A stretch of 64,000 nt of DNA from an uncultured Dehalococcoidia bacterium. GTDB lineage: Bacteria; Chloroflexota; Dehalococcoidia; Lucifugimonadales; Lucifugimonadaceae. The position numbers were made by a program, and so were the translations under genes. The stretch is from the NCBI GenBank assembly GCA_951812795.1, contig OX638325.1, positions 1,424,277 to 1,488,276 of the forward strand. Reading direction: 5' to 3'. The notes under the pieces were generated by a model that had not been told where the DNA came from, did no database searches, and saw only the letters and a list, made by a program, of their open reading frames with translations. Of this stretch, positions 27,701-35,309 are shown piece by piece (position 1 is the first letter of the stretch; each line of letters begins with the position of its first letter).

Positions 27701-29305
27701 GGCAACTGACGCCCTTGGCGCTCCCAAACCACCTTGATTCACCGGTAGACCGTTGTTGTCACATAGCCGTTCGACAGTACCAATTCTTTCCCTGGTACGC
27801 AGCGCCGACGGATGTATCCAGTGTGGCGAGTGGCGGTTGTTGGCTACCCACGATTGATACACGTCTCGCAACTTGGTGTTATCCCGAAGATTAGGTGGGT
27901 AACTGATCGTGCCGGGGCGACTCAACTCGCCGAGCAAATCGGGCAATACTGGTTCCTTATTGAGGTGCTGAAACACTAGCGTCCTCAGACGGTCGGCGTA
28001 GTGATTATCCCCCGTTTCGATCCGTCGGGGCAGTGCATCGAGATGTCGAGAAGGGTCATCAGCGTGTGAAAGTATGACGATATTTTCAGCAATTAACTGT
28101 GCTACCAGCTCAATCAATTCGTCGTTATACGGACCTTCAAGTAAATCGTGCCGATCCTCGTTCGTCTTCCACCGCGTATTTACAATCCCCGCTACAAGAC
28201 AACTTTGGGTGGTGGGAAAATATGCCCAGAAATCGCCGGGTTGGTTCATTCGCTCAATCGGCACCGCCCAATACACATCAATCTCGTCGTCTGCGTCTAT
28301 ATCAGTCTGGTAGTCCTCACGAGCGGTGTCAGACAAAGCAGCCCGCGTGGAAAACACCCTCCACCTGCTCTCGCTGTTGGTCGCTTCTGAACCTGTGGTC
28401 TCGAGTAGTGTTTCTCCGCCGCGATTTCTAGTCGAGTGTTCTTCGCGCCATCCGTCGCAATCGTCTTTCAACCCAAGGCGGCTCACTCCCGCCATAAAGA
28501 ACAGACATTCAGGTTCGAACTCGTTCAATTGAGGTTTGATCCGCGCGTACGCGTCGGATTTCAGGGGCAGACGCACGATGTTCGTCGCCCACGACATCAA
28601 ATCGCGAAGCACGTTTTCAGTGTCAGCACATTCGATTGGATTAATCGGCTCTGGCAACCGCAATACGGGGCATGGACGTTCCCCGGGTATTCGATCACGG
28701 ATCTTTCTCTCAGCGCGGGATCGATCAAAGACAAAACTGCCAGAACGACTAAAGAACTCTGGCGCATCGCTGATAGCGAGGACCGACTTGAATCCTAAAC
28801 CGAATTGTCCAATGAATTCTGTCCCATGTTTGGAAGATAGGTGAGAACGCATCAGCGATCGCACTCCTCCTTCGGTGATCGGCGCCCCTTCATCGGCACA
28901 ATAAAGATAATCGTCCGTTAATCGAACTTCGATCCTGCCACCTATGCGCTTCAATGCGTCCGCGCTGTTTTGCACAAGTTCTACCAGCTGCCGGCGAGAG
29001 TAACCACCGCGGAAGGAAAATCTCTCTGCTTGTGCGTCTTCATCTATGCCATCCGGATCGGCGACGTAAGCGTTGAGGATTTTCGCCGTCTCTTCAGTGA
29101 TGTATCGGCCGATGTCGCCACCTTTTCCTTCCCAATCCAGTGGGTTAAAAACAGACCGCGGCTCGGGCACGAAGATTGTGGGAGCGCCATTTACCGATTG
29201 ATGATTTTGAGCCGATTCGCGGATTCTCACAGCAGTCATAGAGTTCTGTGCTTGTCGCGCAGCTTTGCGCCTTCGTTTGCTCTTCTTCTTGCTCCGTTTA
29301 GCCAT
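24713..29305 (-). CDS. GHKL (HSP90-like) ATPase fused to SF2 helicase, likely defence protein
   Basis: A 1530-residue fusion. After a very basic N-terminus (Lys/Arg-rich, residues 1-17) comes a sacsin/HSP90-type ATPase: N-box ELVQNSADA (109-117), G1 box CADEGAP (D138, G140) and G2 box IGQFGLGFKSV (165-175). The centre (~300-1100) is not recognisable. The C-terminus is a full superfamily 2 helicase: Walker A LPTGSGKT (~1150-1157), VFDEAH (~1257-1262), GLTATP (~1291-1296) and motif VI QMIGRGLRG (~1487-1495). No nuclease or methylase domain is seen. It lies 49 bp downstream of hepT on the same strand, so the set mntA-hepT-this gene may be one operon. Sacsin-like ATPases and SF2 helicases are frequent parts of anti-phage systems; that role is inferred. 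Confidence 0.85.
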   Translation of the reverse strand: MAKRSKKKSKRRRKAARQAQNSMTAVRIRESAQNHQSVNGAPTIFVPEPRSVFNPLDWEGKGGDIGRYITEETAKILNAYVADPDGIDEDAQAERFSFRGGYSRRQLVELVQNSADALKRIGGRIEVRLTDDYLYCADEGAPITEGGVRSLMRSHLSSKHGTEFIGQFGLGFKSVLAISDAPEFFSRSGSFVFDRSRAERKIRDRIPGERPCPVLRLPEPINPIECADTENVLRDLMSWATNIVRLPLKSDAYARIKPQLNEFEPECLFFMAGVSRLGLKDDCDGWREEHSTRNRGGETLLETTGSEATNSESRWRVFSTRAALSDTAREDYQTDIDADDEIDVYWAVPIERMNQPGDFWAYFPTTQSCLVAGIVNTRWKTNEDRHDLLEGPYNDELIELVAQLIAENIVILSHADDPSRHLDALPRRIETGDNHYADRLRTLVFQHLNKEPVLPDLLGELSRPGTISYPPNLRDNTKLRDVYQSWVANNRHSPHWIHPSALRTRERIGTVERLCDNNGLPVNQGGLGAPRASVAEWLEVLVDGTADDEAMKASKAAIQIAVDLPRFEVQRELRGYGKIILTQDGDFVSPSGRLYLPSEEGTDWPGRLPVHVELANDPSIRRKLLELGVQEASFETRFESLLNRTIPEYSFQSRKVSDDQWDAFWELSRSIDVDTAARMIVNRSGWRANLSLKTVAGIWKPAHSVLLPGAVVPGDNSRDGIIAVDTGFHSHDIVLIESLRIADRPLDDWNLLGEPSYRNHLRNYSDEFQDHGYKNTGQRPQLMKVDFNSTNGVGPIHVFSLLSEEGKTRFTEVLISHKSTFSLWEIRHDTQRQYGAMPVPQLAIPALVEHGRIRTSTGTVPFTDALGETPKSREAQKFLLDHPNVEWIKEFFDLQDAPVRQLIYAINAGPAVRITEAWPGLSQHLEKEHRGCNIIHCEAIHDEYGDDLGWHHVKRGDDIIVVHMDREDELDAITDELSILLDDGERFGILNQPTPEEIRAAREAVREQPDAESKLLLAVGGDELLEGLPDALTTYYSRNGRRFPGKEVAGAAISTYHTNSLKEYRHALARLDPPKQWAGSRPAIQFGTSLGFSPEWAGERSVRRDPFLEVPGPIELPPLHSYQRIVVEKLRQTLRSSDGIFGERRAMISLPTGSGKTRVAVEGIVSAITEDGFSGGVLWVADRDELCEQAVQAWQEVWRAMGPRDQMLRISRMWQGQPPPMAAADRHVVVASVQTLSSKFSRGNSDYDFLRDFRLIVFDEAHRSIAPTFTSVMEELGFRVRSGEKEPLLLGLTATPYRGYSETETRWLANRYGQNRLDRGAFLSDDADKVMRELQEMQVLARATHMEIEGSEFALSEEERAQAMETPWLSTKTEIRIARDAERTERIIDAYKEHIASQPETWPTLIFATSVEHAQTLAAILNADGISARAVSGGTDRYTRRQVVEQFRAGDLNVLVNYGVFREGFDAPKTRAIIVARPVYSPNLNFQMIGRGLRGIKNGGNDRCLILDVNDNIANFERNLAFTELEWLWD

Positions 29306-29354
29306 GATCGAGTATGACCGCTCGCTTATCCGTACTCTTGCTTCGATAGATTCC

Positions 29355-29726
29355 TTAAACCTTACCCTCGTCCGTCTGGTTGAGGAGGATTCGTAAGTCG
29401 ACGAGCATTGTCGGAATGTCGGTTTTGATGGTGTCCCAGACGATGTCTACGTCGATGGCTTCGTATGCATGAGTGATGCGATTGCGCATTGCGATGATTT
29501 CGCTCCACGGAAATTCCGGGTTCGTGTTTCGGACTTCTTTGGGAATATGGGTAGCCGCCTCTCCGATTATGCGAAGGTCCCACAACGTCGCCTTATACGT
29601 CCGTTCGTCGCTGACAAATTCTTCGACGTTCATGCCATCGGTGAATGCCAAAACCGATTCACCGCTTGCGATCATGTCCGAGATAAACGACCGCCATCCC
29701 CGCTCAGGCCTCTCTCCATCAGACAT
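29355..29726 (-). CDS. hepT: HepT-like HEPN ribonuclease toxin
   Basis: A 123-residue DUF86/HEPN protein. The catalytic motif is RNRITHAY, with Arg81 and His86 (Rx4H) and Tyr88 in the xY position that, in studied MntA/HepT pairs, is modified with AMP by the antitoxin. Helical and acidic throughout, as expected. It overlaps the end of the MNT gene by eight bases, the standard order antitoxin then toxin. HEPN toxins cut RNA, often tRNA. The next gene downstream is the GHKL-helicase fusion. Confidence 0.92.
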   Translation of the reverse strand: MSDGERPERGWRSFISDMIASGESVLAFTDGMNVEEFVSDERTYKATLWDLRIIGEAATHIPKEVRNTNPEFPWSEIIAMRNRITHAYEAIDVDIVWDTIKTDIPTMLVDLRILLNQTDEGKV

Positions 29727-30021
29727 TGATCAAATCACGCTCAACGTAGGGGTGAATCTCTTTACGCAGCTCGTGCATTCGTGCCAAGTCTACCGAACGG
29801 CCGAAAACATCTTCCAGATAGATCTGCGCCCCAAAGTACGACCTGAAGGTCGGTTTCACGCCAAACTTCACGACAACGTCGATGTCGCTGTCATCGTTGG
29901 CTTCGTCGCGGGCGAAGGATCCGTACAGCGAAATTTCAGACACGCCGAAACGCTCCTTCATGATCGGCTTGTGTTCACGAAGGAGACCCAGAACGTCGTC
30001 TCTGTTGAGTTTTGAGGTCAT
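29719..30021 (-). CDS. mntA: MntA-like minimal nucleotidyltransferase antitoxin
   Basis: The nucleotidyltransferase motif is GSFARDEANDDSDIDVVV, with Gly34-Ser35 and the metal ligands Asp46 and Asp48. In characterised pairs the enzyme adds AMP to the Tyr of HepT and so silences it. The ATG at 30021 is preferred because a TAAAAT -10-like box (30058-30063) would place the transcript start upstream of it; an ATG at 30051 would add ten residues. The toxin start overlaps this gene's end. Confidence 0.9.
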   Translation of the reverse strand: MTSKLNRDDVLGLLREHKPIMKERFGVSEISLYGSFARDEANDDSDIDVVVKFGVKPTFRSYFGAQIYLEDVFGRSVDLARMHELRKEIHPYVERDLINV

Positions 30022-30079
30022 TGCAACGCACGTCGGTGAATTCGGGGGCATGGTGCGATTTTAACGTTGTGTTCAGCAC

Positions 30080-31126
30080 TTAATTCTGAACAATATGCAC
30101 CTTTACCGCCCCGGTAGTCTTGTCGAACGCGGTGTCGAAGGCTGGTGCGATTTCCTCTAGGCCGTAGCGGTGTTTGACGGTGTCGCGGTAGGGGTGGTTG
30201 CCGGAGGATAGGATGCGGATGGCGACTTCGTAGTCGTGGATGCCGTCGATGATGCCGTAGCAGTTGGAGGAGATGATCTTAATCTCTCGCAACATCGGGT
30301 CGAAGAGGTCAACCTCCATCGGCACCTTGATGCCGCCGAGGTAGACCATGGTGCCTTGGTTGCGAGTGGCGTTCATCGCCTCGTGGAACGAGATGGTCTG
30401 ATGTCCGCCGACGGATTCGACAACTACGTCTGCACCTACGCCGTCGGTCAGTTCGCGAACGCGATCGGTAAGCTCACCGGGTTCGGCACCGGTTACGACG
30501 TCGGCACCCATTTTGGCGGCGAGTTCTGCCTGTTGCGGATATTTCGCGGAGGCGATTACTTTGCTTGCGCCGAAGGCGTGCGCGCTGGCGATCGAAGAGA
30601 GTCCGATGGGAGCGGAGCCGACGACCGCGACAACATCGCCGGGCTTCATACCGGCGTAGCGGAGTCCGTGGACGGATACGGCCATCGGTTCGACGAGTGC
30701 GCCGTCGGTCCAGTCCATGTCGTCTTCCAGCTTGAAGAGGCCGAGGGGGCGGCGCGTCATATACTCGGCGAATCCGCCACCTGAATCTTCGACGAAGTTG
30801 AGGCAGTGGCGATACTGACCGTAGTTGCAGTAACGACAGTCAAAGCAAGCGCGTCCGGAGCACACCGTGTCGATAGCGACTCGGTCGCCGACTTGCAGGT
30901 TGTGGTTGCCTGCGGGGAGTTCGACGATTTCGCCGGTCACTTCGTGACCAGATGGTACGTCTTGTGCTTCCTCTCGACGAGCGGTCATGTGGAGGTCTGA
31001 GCCACAGATGCCCGTCTGCCTAACGCGGATCAGTGCCGCGCCATCGAACATCTCGGGCATGGGTGCATCCTGCGTGGTGTAGGTGCGGGTTCCGTCATCG
31101 AGAGCTGCGCGCATCGTGTTTGCCAT
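30080..31126 (-). CDS. Zinc-binding medium-chain dehydrogenase (sorbitol/threonine dehydrogenase-like)
   Basis: The ATG at 31126 is preceded by GAGG and begins MANTMRAALDDG. The catalytic zinc motif is TGICGSDLHM and SGHEVTGE. Four structural-zinc Cys are present in the CFDCRYCNYGQYRHC segment. The Rossmann motif is VVGSAPIGLSSIASA. The enzyme probably oxidises a polyol or sugar acid with NAD. It is divergent from the enolase-superfamily gene across a repeat-bearing gap, so the two may share a sugar-acid pathway. Upstream in-frame codons come from the repeat region and are not taken as part of the gene. Confidence 0.9.
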   Translation of the reverse strand: MANTMRAALDDGTRTYTTQDAPMPEMFDGAALIRVRQTGICGSDLHMTARREEAQDVPSGHEVTGEIVELPAGNHNLQVGDRVAIDTVCSGRACFDCRYCNYGQYRHCLNFVEDSGGGFAEYMTRRPLGLFKLEDDMDWTDGALVEPMAVSVHGLRYAGMKPGDVVAVVGSAPIGLSSIASAHAFGASKVIASAKYPQQAELAAKMGADVVTGAEPGELTDRVRELTDGVGADVVVESVGGHQTISFHEAMNATRNQGTMVYLGGIKVPMEVDLFDPMLREIKIISSNCYGIIDGIHDYEVAIRILSSGNHPYRDTVKHRYGLEEIAPAFDTAFDKTTGAVKVHIVQN

Positions 31127-31233
31127 TGTCGTCGCCTCGTTGTTTGAGCTATGATTGCTGTGATTTTGGATGATTGCCATGATACTTGGGCGGTGGTTGT
31201 CTGAACCCGGATTTGAAGGATTGAAAGGATTTA

Positions 31234-31262
31234 GGGATGGGTGATGGGTGATGGGTGATGGG
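31234..31262. repeat. Heptamer tandem repeat (GTGATGG)n
   Basis: Three exact GTGATGG units at 31241-31261, with a partial unit before them. It lies between two divergent genes and continues directly into a palindromic element. Confidence 0.7.
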
Positions 31263-31336
31263 CCCCCTTTGTCCTTCGGACATTTCCCCCGCTCGGCGGG
31301 GGAAACCTGATGGGTTTCCGCCTGCGCGGGAACGAC
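31261..31336. repeat. Palindromic element related to an in-gene insertion at 54111
   Basis: Reads GCCCCCTTTGTCCTTCGGAC, then CATTTCCCCC and GCTCGGCGGGGGAAACC, followed by a second hairpin (TTTCCGCCTGCGCGGGAAC-like, with GACGG). The first 46 bases match 54111-54154 inside a methyltransferase gene almost base for base. The second hairpin is a variant of the module A family. Confidence 0.7.
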
Positions 31337-31385
31337 GGGAGGTGCGTCGGGAATAGCGGGGGTTGTAGGCGTATCCTTTGATGTC

Positions 31386-32531
31386 ATGAAGATCACTAAT
31401 GTGAAGATGTCGGTTCTTGAGATGGATGGGGAGGATCGGTATTTCGATCTGATCAAGTTGGAGGGGCAACGTCGGGAGCGCTGGTTGCATCACACGGTAC
31501 CAGCGCGCAGCAAACCTCGGTACGAGTATGTGTTGCATGTCGAGACGGATGAGGGTGTAGTCGGGGTCTGCACCACTCCAGGTGATGGTCACACGGGTTT
31601 GCATCCGGCGGATGTGCCGCAGTTGCAGGCGTTGGTCGTTGGCGAAGACCCGTTGAAGCGGGAGTATTTGTATCAGAAGCTGCATCAGGGGACACGGTGG
31701 GTGTACCGGTCGCCGAGTTGGTTCGGCGGATTCGACAACTGTCTGTGGGACATCGCCGGGAAGGTCGCGGGGTTGCCCGTCTATTCGTTGCTCGGCAAGG
31801 TGAGAGATGAGGTCCATGCCTACTACAACACTCGTGGAGCAACGATCGATGAGGCGGTTGAGGACGCGCAAAGGGCGTTGGATCTGGGATTTGTGGCAGT
31901 CAAGGACCACTTCTACCACCCCGTAGAGGAAAACATCCGATGGTTGACGGCGATACGGGAGGCGGTTGGCGATGAAATCGATTGCATGCACGATCCGGTT
32001 GCGATCTACACGTTCGAGGAGGCGTTGAAGGTCGGGCGTGCGTTGGAAGATCTAGACTATCGCTGGTTCGAGGAGCCGTTGCCGGAGCGGAGCCACAATC
32101 TCTTGGTTCGATTGGCTTCGACGCTGAACATTCCGATCATGGCGACCGAAACGTTTATGTACGACACGGATCTGTGTGCGCAGTATCTGATTTCGGGTGC
32201 GACCGACTTGGTCCGACCGAACGCTCGGCACGGCACGACGAATTTGATGAAGTTGGCGCATCTCGCTGAGTTGCATGGGACGAATGTGGAGTTGAACGGG
32301 CCGGGCGGTTTGTACGGGTTGGTTCATGCGCATCTGTTGTGCTCCATTCAGAACACTTCGTACTACGAGTTCTTCCCTGGTGGCCATCTCGATCTGGATG
32401 GCGAGCAGATCGGGCTGTTGAATCCGGTTGTGCCGATCGACGGCAAGCTGAGTCCGCCGGATGCACCAGGTTGGGGTGCGGAGTGGGATTGGAAACAGTT
32501 TGAGAAGCGGACGGTTGAGGTGGTTGAGTGA
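31386..32531 (+). CDS. Enolase-superfamily (mandelate racemase/muconate cycloisomerase) enzyme
   Basis: A 381-residue sugar-acid-dehydratase or racemase-like protein. The capping domain is followed by a TIM barrel with the catalytic Lys region AVKDHF, metal ligands in DCMHDP, WFEEPLPE and MATETF, and a late HGTNVELNGPGG. The set fits acid-sugar dehydratases such as galactonate or galactarate types, but the substrate is not fixed by what I can see. Expanded copies of this family are characteristic of SAR202-like marine Chloroflexota. It overlaps the next gene by four bases and lies divergent from a zinc dehydrogenase. Confidence 0.9.
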   Translation: MKITNVKMSVLEMDGEDRYFDLIKLEGQRRERWLHHTVPARSKPRYEYVLHVETDEGVVGVCTTPGDGHTGLHPADVPQLQALVVGEDPLKREYLYQKLHQGTRWVYRSPSWFGGFDNCLWDIAGKVAGLPVYSLLGKVRDEVHAYYNTRGATIDEAVEDAQRALDLGFVAVKDHFYHPVEENIRWLTAIREAVGDEIDCMHDPVAIYTFEEALKVGRALEDLDYRWFEEPLPERSHNLLVRLASTLNIPIMATETFMYDTDLCAQYLISGATDLVRPNARHGTTNLMKLAHLAELHGTNVELNGPGGLYGLVHAHLLCSIQNTSYYEFFPGGHLDLDGEQIGLLNPVVPIDGKLSPPDAPGWGAEWDWKQFEKRTVEVVE

Positions 32532-33181
32532 GTCGGGATGTGGAGGTCAGGGAGTTTGTCGAAGCGCTTGCTGAATCCGAGACGCCAGTTGATCGGAGCG
32601 TCAATGTCTACCGAAATGCTGTTCGATGCGCCAATCTGATACGTTGGTTCAGCACATTTGAGGATACGTCTCAGTCGGCGATTTTTGTAGGTGAAGCACC
32701 CGGGCGTGACGGTGGCGCGATCACGGGCATACCGTTCGTTTCGCCGGATGTGTTGACGTCTGCAAACGATCCTTGGGGTGATTTCGGATGCGAGTCTCGG
32801 TATGAACTGCCGGTCGGGCAAGATGCGAATCATCGTGAGCGTACGGCGACAAGGTTTTGGAAGCACCTTCCGTCGTATTTTTCGGATTTGCCGCGTCCCT
32901 TGACATGGAATATCTATCCATTTTGGCCGTTTGCAGTCGGGAAAGGTGGCAAGCGAATCAATCGAGCACCGACTAAGCACGAGATTGCGTTTGGTTCTGA
33001 ATGGCTCGTGCGAACCATCGATATGTATCCGGACGCTCAGGTGGTGGCGGTTGGAGTCAAAGCGCAAGATACCCTTGAATCGGTTGGTATTGATGCGCCA
33101 CTGGTGCCTCATCCTTCCCGCGGGAGCGACGAGAAGTTGATCAATCGACTCCAAAGCGTCGCAGAGGCGTTGCGAACATGA
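32528..33181 (+). CDS. Uracil-DNA glycosylase-superfamily protein
   Basis: Motif A is VGEAPGRDGGAITGIPFVS, motif B near the end is HPSRG, and the central TWNIYPFWPF fits the superfamily. The GEAPG/HPS pairing is characteristic of UDG family 4/5-like and related enzymes rather than family 1. It probably excises uracil or another damaged base. The start is a GTG overlapping the stop of the enolase-family gene. No iron-sulfur Cys set is obvious, so it is probably not a typical family 4 enzyme. Confidence 0.8.
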   Translation: MSRDVEVREFVEALAESETPVDRSVNVYRNAVRCANLIRWFSTFEDTSQSAIFVGEAPGRDGGAITGIPFVSPDVLTSANDPWGDFGCESRYELPVGQDANHRERTATRFWKHLPSYFSDLPRPLTWNIYPFWPFAVGKGGKRINRAPTKHEIAFGSEWLVRTIDMYPDAQVVAVGVKAQDTLESVGIDAPLVPHPSRGSDEKLINRLQSVAEALRT

Positions 33182-33223
33182 TGACGGGGCGTTATCACTT
33201 GTGGTAAAATGAAACTAACTTCC

Positions 33224-33280
33224 CCCTGATCTTCGAAGATGGGGCACAGACCGCCACCTCGGTGGCGGTCTAGATTTTTG
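33224..33280 (+). terminator. Two hairpins ahead of the NYN gene, second with U-run
   Basis: The first hairpin is CCCC...ATCTTCGAAGAT...GGGG (33224-33245). The second is a perfect 11-bp stem AGACCGCCACC/GGTGGCGGTCT (33248-33271) with a two-base loop, followed by AGATTTTTGTT. It looks like a rho-independent terminator or leader attenuator. A TAAAAT box upstream (about 33210) suggests the transcript begins just before the hairpins. Confidence 0.7.
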
Positions 33281-33295
33281 TTAGGCAGTGATGCA

Positions 33296-33928
33296 ATGCG
33301 CACGAATGTCTACATCGACGGTTTCAATCTGTACTACGGTGCGCTGAAGGGAACATCCTATAAGTGGCTGGACCCGAGACGATTGGCTGCCGAATTGTTG
33401 CCCAGACACGAGATTGGGAAGGTTTGCTACTGTACTGCTCGACTTGAAGATGAACGAGGCAATTCCGGACCGCGTCGCAGACAAAACATCTATCTTCGAG
33501 CACTTCGGACGTTGCCGAATCTTGAGATTGTGTTTGGAACATTCCGAAAACGCACGAAGCGCCGCCCTTTGGTTGAACAGATAGAGGGATTGCCTTCGAT
33601 CGTGACCATCGCCGAGTGGGAAGAGAAGAAGACAGATGTCAATCTGACCACCGAGATGATATTCGACGGGTTCAAGAGAGACTACGACCAAGCATTGGTG
33701 ATATCGAATGATACCGACCTCGTTCGACCGATTGGGCGTGTGAGGGATGAATTGGATATCCCGGTGGTGGTTGCCAACCCGTTCCCAGTGATACGAACGC
33801 CGAGAGAGATCTACCGGGCCGCTAGCCGTGTGGTACGTGTTCGCGATTCTCATCTAAGTGCTAGTCAATTGCCCGATGAGATGTTAGATTCCCAAGGCAG
33901 GAAGATCAGGAAACCTGCGAGGTGGTAG
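33296..33928 (+). CDS. NYN domain protein (LabA/PIN-like ribonuclease)
   Basis: The ATG at 33296 gives MRTNVYIDGFNLYYG. The acidic active site is made of Asp in YIDGFN, Asp in KKTDVNLTTEM, and the Asp pair in SNDTDLVRPI. These are the conserved positions of the NYN/PIN nuclease fold, which cuts RNA with magnesium. The N-terminal region is intact and length 210 is normal. Two stacked hairpins lie between its promoter-like box and the start (see 33224), so its expression may be attenuated. It may act in RNA decay, defence or toxin-like roles. Confidence 0.88.
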   Translation: MRTNVYIDGFNLYYGALKGTSYKWLDPRRLAAELLPRHEIGKVCYCTARLEDERGNSGPRRRQNIYLRALRTLPNLEIVFGTFRKRTKRRPLVEQIEGLPSIVTIAEWEEKKTDVNLTTEMIFDGFKRDYDQALVISNDTDLVRPIGRVRDELDIPVVVANPFPVIRTPREIYRAASRVVRVRDSHLSASQLPDEMLDSQGRKIRKPARW

Positions 33929-34003
33929 CACGGCTTCACCAGTGTCGTATCTCTCGTTGACAGGTCGGTTTCGCAGCTGGAACCATCTAAAATCCAAACT
34001 GTG

Positions 34004-35119
34004 ATGTCAAAAGATAGCGATCGACCAACTCGCGATCCCAAACGGTACGAGCGGACGAAGCTGTGGATTGGGTTGGCCAATCTGGCCGTTTATATCTTTG
34101 CCCTTGCGATCATACTCGTCACGGGCGCGTCGGCGTCGATACGAGACACAATCTCAGACGAAATCACTGGCATCGTGGTTTTGGGAGCGATTGCTTACAT
34201 CATCTTCGCTTCGGTCGTGCTGGAAGTACTGACTTTACCGTTGGGGTATTTTTCGGGGCATGTTCTGGAACGTCGATACGCACTCACTCGCCGATCGGTA
34301 GGCGGATGGACCTTGGACTGGTTTAAGGGATTGGCGGTGCAGACGGTGATGTTGGCCGTTTTTGTTGCTTGTCTGTACGCGCTCCTCGCCGCCGATCCTC
34401 AATACTGGTGGGTTTGGGCGTCGTTGCTGTTCTCGGCCATATCCGTGTTCATCGCGGCTGTCGCACCCGTCGTTCTGATGCCGATCTTCTTCAAGTTCGA
34501 ACCGCTGCCCGATGGGGAGTTGAAGGATCGTCTGATGCGACGTTCCAAACAGTTGGGGACGTTCGTGCAGGGGGCGTACGTGTGGAAATTGGGCGATAAG
34601 ACGGTGAAGGCGAATGCCGCTCTGGCCGGTTGGGGGAGGACGCGGCGGATCATCATTTCGGACACATTGATCGAGAGTCATGATCCGGATGAGATCGAGG
34701 TGATCATCGCCCACGAGCTCGGTCACCACGTCAACGGCGACATATGGCGAGGCATCGCCGTTCAGGTGGTAGTCATCTTCGTGTCGATGTGGGTGATCGA
34801 TCTGGCGCTGGGAGCTTGGTCCGGTGCGTTTGGATTGAATGGAACGTTGCACGACTACGCGAATCTGCCCCTCCTCGCGTTGATCACGACATTCGTCGGC
34901 GTCATCGCCCTCCCGCTGATCAACACCTACTCCCGACGCCGAGAGACCGCGGCGGACGACTTCGCAATCGACACCACCCACATGCGCGCGGAGTTCATTA
35001 GCGCGATGGAGAAGCTGGCGAAGCAGAATTTATCGAATGCCGAACCGCATCCGCTGATCGAGACAGTATTGCACAGCCATCCGAGCGTCAGCCGGAGGAT
35101 TGCTCGGGCGAAGGGATAG
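34004..35119 (+). CDS. M48 family (Ste24-like) membrane metalloprotease
   Basis: The zinc motif HELGHH lies in VIIAHELGHHVNGD, with a downstream Glu in ETAADDFAID as the third ligand. Several membrane segments precede it (near residues 20-45, 65-85, 105-130, 145-170), as in CAAX prenyl protease 1/Ste24 homologues. It may cleave misfolded or lipid-linked peptides in the membrane. The start is ATG 34004; a GTG at 34001 is directly adjacent. The end runs into a composite dispersed repeat. Confidence 0.9.
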   Translation: MSKDSDRPTRDPKRYERTKLWIGLANLAVYIFALAIILVTGASASIRDTISDEITGIVVLGAIAYIIFASVVLEVLTLPLGYFSGHVLERRYALTRRSVGGWTLDWFKGLAVQTVMLAVFVACLYALLAADPQYWWVWASLLFSAISVFIAAVAPVVLMPIFFKFEPLPDGELKDRLMRRSKQLGTFVQGAYVWKLGDKTVKANAALAGWGRTRRIIISDTLIESHDPDEIEVIIAHELGHHVNGDIWRGIAVQVVVIFVSMWVIDLALGAWSGAFGLNGTLHDYANLPLLALITTFVGVIALPLINTYSRRRETAADDFAIDTTHMRAEFISAMEKLAKQNLSNAEPHPLIETVLHSHPSVSRRIARAKG

Positions 35120-35122
35120 GGT

Positions 35123-35300
35123 TCGGGCACCCCTGCATCTCGCTATGCTCGCCGCGTCCTCCTCGCTTCACGAAGGGGTTCTGTGCTTAACTGCTGCCGG
35201 TCAGATTAGAGCGCGAATCTACGGCGCTTCCCCATTGCCCTTCCCCTCTGGATTCCGGCTTTCGCCGGAATGACGGACATCGTGCACACCTCCCGAAGTG
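35123..35300. repeat. Composite dispersed repeat, copy 2
   Basis: Same modules in the same order as 9187-9372: CACCCCTGCATCTCGC, TCCTCGCTTCACGAAGGGGTT, CGGTCAGATTA, then the hairpin ATTCCGGCTTTCGCCGGAAT at 35252-35271 followed by GACGG. It lies between convergent genes. Confidence 0.75.
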
Positions 35301-35309
35301 GAAGTTAAC

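Noticed and set aside
31261..31336. Palindromes as the terminator of the divergent genes
   Set aside because: The flanking genes both read away from this gap, so no transcript should end here; the sequence recurs elsewhere as a repeat.
30080..31456. 110-residue N-terminal extension of the zinc dehydrogenase
   Set aside because: The extra codons translate tandem and palindromic repeats; the ATG at 31126 has a ribosome-binding site and a normal family start.
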